Assembly: GCF_008370045.1 (NCBI RefSeq)
Contig: NZ_VOBN01000007.1
Location: forward strand, 62,001-126,000
Length of the DNA: 64,000 nt
Reading direction: 5' to 3'
Origin: Pseudomonas sp. ANT_J12
Lineage (GTDB): Bacteria > Pseudomonadota > Gammaproteobacteria > Pseudomonadales > Pseudomonadaceae
The notes under the pieces are model-generated. The model saw only the letters and a list, made by a program, of their open reading frames with translations, was not told where the DNA came from and ran no database searches. Numbering within the stretch: the first letter of the stretch is position 1; each line of letters opens with the position of its first letter. Shown piece by piece: positions 59,250-64,000 of the stretch. Both the position numbers and the translations under genes were made by a program.

Positions 59250-60137
59250 ATGCGCCGCCTGCTCACCGGCTGTTTCGTTACCCTGCTGCTGTTGCTCAAC
59301 ACCCTGGTCCTGTTCGGGCCGCTGATGGTGTTTGCCCTGCTCAAACTGGTCCTGCCCGGCCGTTATCGCGATTACGCCTCGTGGTCGGTGATGTGGATCG
59401 CCGAGACCTGGGCCGAAATCGACAAGCTGATCTTCCGCCTGTGCATCCCCACCCAATGGGACATTCGCGGGGGCGCTGACCTGCGAGTTGATACGTCCTA
59501 TCTGGTGATCAGCAACCACCAGTCCTGGGTGGATATCCCGGCGCTGATCCAGACCCTGAACCGGCGCACGCCGTTCTTCAAATTCTTCCTCAAGAAAGAG
59601 CTGATCTGGGTGCCGTTTCTGGGCCTGGCCTGGTGGGCGCTGGATTACCCGTTCATGAAGCGCTACACCAAGGCGTTCCTGGCGAAAAACCCTGAATTGG
59701 CCGGGCATGATCTGGAGATCACCAAGGCTGCGTGCGAGCTGTATAAGCGTCAGCCGGTGACGGTGGTCAATTACCTGGAAGGCACCCGGTTTACGGCGGC
59801 AAAAAGCACCGAGCAGCAATCACCCTTCACCCACCTGCTCAAGCCCAAGGCCGGCGGCGTGGCGTTTGTGCTGGCGGCGATGGGCGAACAGCTGGATGCG
59901 ATTCTGGATGTGACGGTGGTGTATCCGCAGCAGGCGATTCCGGGGTTCTGGGATTTGATCAGCGGTAACGTGCCGAAGGTCATCATCGACATCCAGACCC
60001 GCGAACTGGACCCGGCGTTGTGGCAGGGGGATTACGAAAACGATCCGCTGTTTCGCGAAACGGTCCAGAACTGGGTCAACCAGCTCTGGATCGAGAAGGA
60101 CAAGCGCATCGACACGTTGCGCACCGAGCGCCGCTGA
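59250..60137 (+). CDS. Acyltransferase, PlsC/YihG family
   Basis: Membrane-associated acyltransferase of 295 residues. A hydrophobic N-terminus is followed by the HX4D motif NHQSWVDIPAL, the FFLKKELIWVPFLG block, and YLEGTRFTAAK (substrate motif III). It belongs to the lysophosphatidic-acid acyltransferase family, YihG/PatB branch, that adjusts phospholipid acyl chains. The start ATG 59250 lies in a TTACTT context. It converges with the DUF2780 gene, with no spacer. Confidence 0.9.
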   Translation: MRRLLTGCFVTLLLLLNTLVLFGPLMVFALLKLVLPGRYRDYASWSVMWIAETWAEIDKLIFRLCIPTQWDIRGGADLRVDTSYLVISNHQSWVDIPALIQTLNRRTPFFKFFLKKELIWVPFLGLAWWALDYPFMKRYTKAFLAKNPELAGHDLEITKAACELYKRQPVTVVNYLEGTRFTAAKSTEQQSPFTHLLKPKAGGVAFVLAAMGEQLDAILDVTVVYPQQAIPGFWDLISGNVPKVIIDIQTRELDPALWQGDYENDPLFRETVQNWVNQLWIEKDKRIDTLRTERR

Positions 60138-60138
60138 A

Positions 60139-60693
60139 TCAGCTACCGGAGCCGGCGCCCCAGATCCCGCCCAGGCTTTCCAGCAATGGACCTCCAACGC
60201 CCTGGCCACCGAGGTACTGGAGAATCACCGGAGCAAATTGGCCGATCATGCTGCTGTCCATGCCCAAGGCGCTGAATGCGCTGTTCAGGTCATTGGTGTT
60301 CTTCACATTGCCCAAGGCGTTTTCCAGGCCGGCCGATTTGCCGGACGAACCGAGCAAGCCGCTGAGGGCACCCAGCTCACCGCCACCCGACAGTTTGTCG
60401 ATCCCCGGTACGCTTTTGGCCAACTCTGAGTAATCCGTCGAACTCAATTGATTTTTGGCCAGACCGAGCATCGCCCCGGTGCCGCCAACGGCTTGTTTCG
60501 GGGTCACGTTCAATTGGCTGAGCGCACTCAGCAGGCCGGCCGTCTGCGAGGTGGGCGCGGCTGCGGCGGCGGCGTTGTCGCCTTTCATGCCGGAGATGGC
60601 ATTGGCCGCATCGTTCAGGTTGAACTGAGCAAACACCGGGCTGGCCGCGAGGGTCATGAGCGAAGCCAGTGCAAAACCGCGTGAAATCTTCAT
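60139..60693 (-). CDS. DUF2780 exported protein
   Basis: Exported protein of 184 residues with a signal peptide ending SPVFA. The mature part is rich in Gly, Ala, Ser and Leu, with family segments LLSALSQLNVTPKQAVGGTG, LAKSVPGIDKL and FAPVILQYLGGQGVGGPLLE. The start is ATG 60691-60693 with GAGGTTG upstream; the longer frame to 60921 reads through a repeat. Function unknown. It converges with the acyltransferase gene, and the two stop codons are adjacent. Confidence 0.85.
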   Translation of the reverse strand: MKISRGFALASLMTLAASPVFAQFNLNDAANAISGMKGDNAAAAAAPTSQTAGLLSALSQLNVTPKQAVGGTGAMLGLAKNQLSSTDYSELAKSVPGIDKLSGGGELGALSGLLGSSGKSAGLENALGNVKNTNDLNSAFSALGMDSSMIGQFAPVILQYLGGQGVGGPLLESLGGIWGAGSGS

Positions 60694-60781
60694 CGAGACA
60701 ACCTCTATAGGCATAAACCGCCCACCCATGAGCGGCGCAAAACTGTGCGTTCGACTGGTATCGCGCAGGATTGTTCCCACC

Positions 60782-60920
60782 CCCTGTGGGAGCGGGCTTT
60801 TGTGGCGAGGGGGCTTGCCCCCGTTGGGTCGCGAAGCGGCCCCTGCATTTTCCAGGCAGACCGCATTCAACGGACTGACGACTGCTTCGCAGCCGAACGG
60901 GGGCAAGCCCCCTCGCCACA
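60782..60920. repeat. Palindromic repeat pair (GCGAGGGGGCTTGCCCCC variant)
   Basis: Facing units at ~60800-60850 and 60878-60920 with GGGGGCTTGCCCCCG cores, in the 339-base gap between the DUF2780 and fasciclin genes. Confidence 0.85.
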
Positions 60921-61032
60921 TAAGGCCTCAGTCACAAAGAGTTTCTTGGTGGTGCATCCAGTCTAGACCCCGACGCGTATATCAAGCACGGACAGACACT
61001 CCTGGCCGATTCTCCCCACAAGGATCACCACC

Positions 61033-61626
61033 ATGAACCGCACTTCGATCAAAACCCCGTTGATTGCCAGCCTGCTGACCCTGGCCCTTGGCGGCGGACT
61101 CGCCCTCAATACCGTGCAAGCGGCAGACATGAGCCACGACAGCGTCATGGTCGGCGGCCAAAGCATGCTGCCGAGCAAGGACATCGTCGATAACGCGGTG
61201 AACTCCGCCGACCACACCACCCTGGTGGCTGCGGTAAAAGCCGCCGGCCTGGTCGACACCCTCAAAGGCAAAGGCCCGTTCACCGTGTTCGCCCCGGTCA
61301 ACTCGGCGTTCACCGCCCTGCCCGCCGGCACGGTCGATACGCTGCTCAAACCCGAGAACAAAGGCACCCTGACCAAGCTCCTCACCTACCACGTCGTCGC
61401 CGGCAAACTCGACATGATGACCCTGGCCGCGAAGATCAAGGCGGGCGGCGGCAAAGCCGAACTCACCACCGTCGCGGGCGGCAAGCTGTGGGTGATGATG
61501 AACGGCCCGCACAACATCACGCTCAAGGATGAAAAGGGTGACGTCGCCGACATCACCACCTATGACGTGTACCAGTCCAACGGTGTGATTCAGGTCATCG
61601 ACAAAGTGCTGATGCCCAAAGGTTGA
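61033..61626 (+). CDS. Secreted fasciclin (FAS1) domain protein
   Basis: Exported protein of 197 residues. A signal peptide (1-30, ending VQAA) is followed by one FAS1 domain: DIVDNAVNSADHTTLVAAVK, GPFTVFAPVNSAFTALP, KLLTYHVVAGKL and a C-terminal YDVYQSNGVIQVIDKVLMPK. FAS1 domains mediate adhesion or matrix binding. It lies immediately upstream of an ECF sigma/anti-sigma pair, the same kind of arrangement as SigK-RskA and fasciclins MPB70/MPB83 in mycobacteria. A hairpin terminator follows. A possible ECF-type promoter lies at 60954-60981. Confidence 0.92.
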   Translation: MNRTSIKTPLIASLLTLALGGGLALNTVQAADMSHDSVMVGGQSMLPSKDIVDNAVNSADHTTLVAAVKAAGLVDTLKGKGPFTVFAPVNSAFTALPAGTVDTLLKPENKGTLTKLLTYHVVAGKLDMMTLAAKIKAGGGKAELTTVAGGKLWVMMNGPHNITLKDEKGDVADITTYDVYQSNGVIQVIDKVLMPKG

Positions 61627-61635
61627 GCAGTGCTC

Positions 61636-61666
61636 GCCGGCCCTGCGCATCGGGGCCGGCATTTTT
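61636..61666 (+). terminator. Intrinsic terminator after the fasciclin gene
   Basis: Stem GCCGGCCC (61636-61643), loop of 9, stem GGGCCGGC (61653-61660), then ATTTTT. Confidence 0.88.
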
Positions 61667-61681
61667 CCGAGGTGCCCGTCC

Positions 61682-62326
61682 GTGAATGGAACAACCCCGC
61701 GCGGTGAACTAACCTCTGCCTGCAACCGGCACCGTACGCGGCCCATCGTCGCGAGCTCGATTGCCTGGAGAACCGTCATTTCCATCGCCGACACCGATCA
61801 GCTCCGACAGCTTCTGGCCCAGTGTTCACTGGGGGACCGCCGCGCGTTCGAGACGCTTTACCGTAGCGTCGGCCCGCGCTTGCACGGTATCGCCCTGCGT
61901 TTCATGGGCCGCCACGACCTGGCCGAAGAAGTGTTGCAGGAAAGCTTCGTGCGCATCTGGAACAACGCCTCGCGCTATGAATCGCACCTGTCGGCACCGC
62001 TGACCTGGATGATCAACATCACCCGCAATCAAGCCATCGACCAGTTGCGCAAACACCGCGACCGGCCGCTGACCGATCAGGAAGAACTGGCGCTGGTGGA
62101 CGAAAGCCCCTCCGCCCACGAATTACTGAACGCCGCCCGCGAGGCCAATGCCTTGAACCGCTGCCTGGAAAGCCTCGAAGGCAGGCAGCGCCAATCGATT
62201 ACCGTGGCGTACTTTCAGGGGCTGTCCTGCTCCGAATTGGCGGAGCATCTGGCCGCGCCGCTGGGCTCGGTCAAGTCCTGGATCCGCCGTGGCATGGAGC
62301 GCCTGCGCAGGTGCCTTGAATCATGA
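61682..62326 (+). CDS. ECF sigma factor, SigK-like
   Basis: ECF RNA-polymerase sigma factor. Region 2 (LYRSVGPRLHGIALRFMG, AEEVLQESFVRIWNN, PLTWMINITRNQAIDQLR) and region 4 (RQSITVAYFQGLSCSELAEH, LGSVKSWIRRGMERL) are complete. The start is uncertain. GTG 61682 has GAGG 9 bases upstream and gives 214 residues. No ATG, GTG or TTG lies further in frame, but an ATT at 61778 has GGAG seven bases upstream and would give a 182-residue protein of normal family length. It overlaps its anti-sigma gene by 4 bases. Confidence 0.9.
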   Translation: MNGTTPRGELTSACNRHRTRPIVASSIAWRTVISIADTDQLRQLLAQCSLGDRRAFETLYRSVGPRLHGIALRFMGRHDLAEEVLQESFVRIWNNASRYESHLSAPLTWMINITRNQAIDQLRKHRDRPLTDQEELALVDESPSAHELLNAAREANALNRCLESLEGRQRQSITVAYFQGLSCSELAEHLAAPLGSVKSWIRRGMERLRRCLES

Positions 62327-62997
62327 ATTACCAAACTCCGACCCTGCGCCGCGCCCTCGCCGCCGACTACGCCATTGGCTTGATGCCCGCCGCGGCTCGC
62401 CGACGTTTTGAACAGTTGCTGCTGGAGGATGCGGCATTGCGCGCAGAACTGGCGCACTGGCAGGAAAGCCTCGCCAGCCTGACCGAAGCATTGCCCGAGC
62501 AACCGGTGCCAGAGCATGTGTGGCAGGGAATTACCGCACGGATCGAACCGCAGAGGCTGCACGTGCCCGAGAAGCGTTCCTTCTGGAACTGGATGCGGGT
62601 GACGGCGGCGCTGTGTTCGCTGGTGGTCGTCGTGTTCCTGAGCATGCTCTACAACCGCGACGATGCCCGCTACAGCGCCACTTTGCTCAGCGCCGACGCA
62701 CAACCTGCGTTGAAAGTTGAAGCGCACGCGAACTTCCTGAACGTCGAGCCGCTGACACTGGCTGCGGTTGATCCAGGACGCAGCCTGGAGTTGTGGGCGA
62801 TACCAGCGAACGGCAAACCGATCTCCCTCGGCGTGATTCCGGCGGGCGGCAAGGGCAAGGTTGAGTTGAGCGATGCGCAGAAGGCGTTGATCGGCAAACC
62901 GATTGCGTTGGCGGTGAGTCTTGAGCCCAAGGGTGGCTCGCCGACCGGACAGCCGACGGGGCCGGTGTTGTATCAAGGGGCGTTGGCGGCGTTGTGA
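62323..62997 (+). CDS. Anti-sigma-K factor RskA-like protein
   Basis: Inner-membrane anti-sigma factor of 224 residues. A cytoplasmic N-terminal domain (AADYAIGLMPAAARRRFEQL) binds the ECF sigma; there is one transmembrane helix (~88-108, ALCSLVVVVFLSMLY), and a periplasmic RskA C-terminal domain with LELWAIPANGKPISLGVIP and PIALAVSLEPKGGSPTGQPT. The start overlaps the sigma gene stop (ATGA). Signal-dependent release of the sigma is expected; the signal is unknown. Confidence 0.92.
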   Translation: MNYQTPTLRRALAADYAIGLMPAAARRRFEQLLLEDAALRAELAHWQESLASLTEALPEQPVPEHVWQGITARIEPQRLHVPEKRSFWNWMRVTAALCSLVVVVFLSMLYNRDDARYSATLLSADAQPALKVEAHANFLNVEPLTLAAVDPGRSLELWAIPANGKPISLGVIPAGGKGKVELSDAQKALIGKPIALAVSLEPKGGSPTGQPTGPVLYQGALAAL

Positions 62998-63020
62998 GCA
63001 AACAGCAAGATCTTTTGATT

Positions 63021-63053
63021 CAAAAAAACGGCGACCCGAAGGTCGCCGTTTTA
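63021..63053. terminator. Bidirectional terminator, copy 1
   Basis: Stem AACGGCGACC (63027-63036), loop CGAA, stem GGTCGCCGTT (63041-63050), with A7 before and T after. It ends the anti-sigma gene (plus) and the small secreted-protein gene (minus). The same hairpin recurs at 63602-63625. Confidence 0.93.
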
Positions 63054-63086
63054 CTTCGCTCAACACGAACCGACGCGTTGCAGAAA

Positions 63087-63416
63087 CTAACAACTACCAA
63101 CGGTTAACTTGCTATTACAGTTTGACAACTTCGCTACATCGCTCAATGGAACTGAAATTATGTTTTGTGCCCGATCCGTCGAACGACGAGTCCATCCAGC
63201 GGGACCATCAGTGAAGGTGCCTGTCCCAAAACACGTCTGATCCAGATTGCATGTGCCCGGAGGGTTCTGAGTTGTCACTGCGTTACCGCTACAAGTAGCG
63301 GCTGCTGAGCTGTTCATGAAAGCCTTCGCACACTGTTCATCGGCGAAACCCTGGGTACTGACCAACAGCAGTAATATCGAGGCGCACGGTAATCCTATTT
63401 TTTTAGCAATGTTCAT
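63087..63416 (-). CDS. Small secreted Cys-rich protein of unknown function
   Basis: I do not recognise this 109-residue protein. A signal peptide covers residues 1-25 (LPCASILLLLVSTQGFA), and the mature part has six Cys (in DEQC, ATC, GTC, QTC, LSNC, GSC) that could form three disulfides. I chose ATG 63414-63416, eight bases from AGGGAG; the ATG six bases earlier is only two bases from it. It is AT-richer than its neighbours. It lies alone between two identical terminators, 108 bases downstream of a palindrome also found before the gene at 28757. Confidence 0.75.
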   Translation of the reverse strand: MNIAKKIGLPCASILLLLVSTQGFADEQCAKAFMNSSAAATCSGNAVTTQNPPGTCNLDQTCFGTGTFTDGPAGWTRRSTDRAQNIISVPLSDVAKLSNCNSKLTVGSC

Positions 63417-63524
63417 TATCATCACTCCCTGAAAATAAAAGTCATTGGTACAAGAAGAACCTTGCGATTGACATAACGAATGTCACGACAAGTCCATCGT
63501 ATTAACAACCCAGTGCACTTACAC

Positions 63525-63540
63525 CTGTCATCTCTGACAG
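63525..63540. promoter_or_regulatory. Palindrome CTGTCA-N4-TGACAG, candidate operator
   Basis: Arms CTGTCA (63525-63530) and TGACAG (63535-63540), 108 bases before the ATG at 63416 on the minus strand. It matches the site at 28639-28658, including the outer AA on the minus strand. Confidence 0.5.
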
Positions 63541-63595
63541 TTCTTTAGAAAAAAATGTAATTAGCGCCATCTGCCAACCAACGATTCTGCAATCA

Positions 63596-63628
63596 AAAAA
63601 AAACGGCGACCCGAAGGTCGCCGTTTTG
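63596..63628 (-). terminator. Terminator of fdhA, copy 2 of the hairpin
   Basis: Stem at 63602-63611 and 63616-63625 is identical, loop included, to the one at 63027-63050, with an A run at 63594-63603 that gives U on the minus strand. Confidence 0.93.
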
Positions 63629-63643
63629 CATTGCGGTAAAGTC

Positions 63644-64000
63644 TTACGCCGCGCTGAACAACTTGTGCGGGTCGATCACAAACTTCTTCGGTACGCCGGC
63701 ATCGAACTCGCCATAGCCACGTGGTGCGTCGTCGAGGCTGATGACTTCCACGCCGACGATGTCGGCAATGTGGATGCGGTCCCACATGATCGCCTGCATC
63801 AGCTGGCGGTTGTACTTCATCACGGGCGTCTGGCCGGTGTGGAAGCTGTGGGATTTGGCCCAGCCCAGGCCGAAGCGGATGCTCAGGCTGCCCATTTTCG
63901 CGGCCGCATCCACAGCGCCCGGATCTTCCGTCACGTACAGGCCCGGAATACCGATTTTGCCCGCCACGCGAACCACGCCCATCAGCGAGTTGAGCACGGT
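63644..64000 (-). CDS. fdhA: Glutathione-independent formaldehyde dehydrogenase FdhA (partial)
   Basis: C-terminal 118 residues of the zinc-dependent, NAD-linked formaldehyde dehydrogenase, a medium-chain dehydrogenase family enzyme that forms formate from formaldehyde without glutathione. Segments seen are VLNSLMGVVRVAGKIGIPGL, YVTEDPGAVDAAAKMG, GLGWAKSHSFHTGQTPVM and the end GVPKKFVIDPHKLFSAA. The 5' part, including the zinc-binding residues and the start, lies beyond the right edge. A strong terminator follows the stop. Confidence 0.93.
   Translation of the reverse strand, partial: TVLNSLMGVVRVAGKIGIPGLYVTEDPGAVDAAAKMGSLSIRFGLGWAKSHSFHTGQTPVMKYNRQLMQAIMWDRIHIADIVGVEVISLDDAPRGYGEFDAGVPKKFVIDPHKLFSAA

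Overview
The window comes from the chromosome of a fluorescent Pseudomonas, most likely the P. fluorescens group. It is GC-rich with long low-GC stretches only between genes. It carries the pqq, bio and cre loci, a Gac/Rsm small RNA gene, and many copies of the inverted REP hairpin typical of this group (core GCGGGCAAGCCTCGCTCC). I see no tRNA, rRNA, CRISPR array, transposase or prophage.

Layout. 1-13.0 kb: the 5' part of a PQQ-dependent membrane dehydrogenase (minus, cut by the window start), an Lrp/AsnC regulator, davB-davA (lysine to 5-aminovalerate), then the PQQ operon pqqF-A-B-C-D-E plus an S9 peptidase. 13.1-15.8 kb: a 52-residue Pmp3-type membrane peptide, a class III aminotransferase and a divergent LysR regulator. 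15.85-15.97 kb: the small RNA gene rsmY (minus) with its upstream GacA box. 16-30.4 kb: three related acyl-CoA dehydrogenase genes, interrupted by a GGDEF protein, by a divergent pair (a MauG/CcpA-type dihaem cytochrome and a secreted protein of unknown family) around a 1.07 kb AT-rich gap, and by a delta-60 repeat protein. 30.5-35.1 kb: the biotin operon bioB-F-H-C-D with a likely BirA operator over the bioB promoter, then comF, an orphan modE and a Tat-exported PhoX-type phosphatase. 38.9-48 kb: srkA, rarD, gcvR, glcB, a response regulator, a cNMP/CBS/DUF294 protein and a DnaQ-type exonuclease. 48.2-53.7 kb: a FecI-FecR-TonB receptor-PepSY iron-uptake cluster. 53.8-60.7 kb: a GST, creB-creC-creD, a retropepsin-like protein, an acyltransferase and a DUF2780 protein. 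61-63 kb: a fasciclin protein beside an ECF sigma factor and an RskA-type anti-sigma factor. The right end has a small Cys-rich secreted protein and the 3' end of fdhA.

How the parts work together. The quinoprotein needs the cofactor made by the pqq operon. The bio genes form one overlapping operon that looks controlled by biotin through BirA. The FecI/FecR/receptor genes form a cell-surface signalling loop for iron. The fasciclin/ECF/anti-sigma set resembles the SigK-RskA-MPB70 arrangement of mycobacteria.

The parts least explained by known biology are the dihaem cytochrome/secreted-protein pair at 21.5-26.4 kb, the pqqA leader with two in-frame starts and competing hairpins, a palindrome shared by two accessory genes 35 kb apart, and a small group of DnaA boxes between rarD and gcvR.
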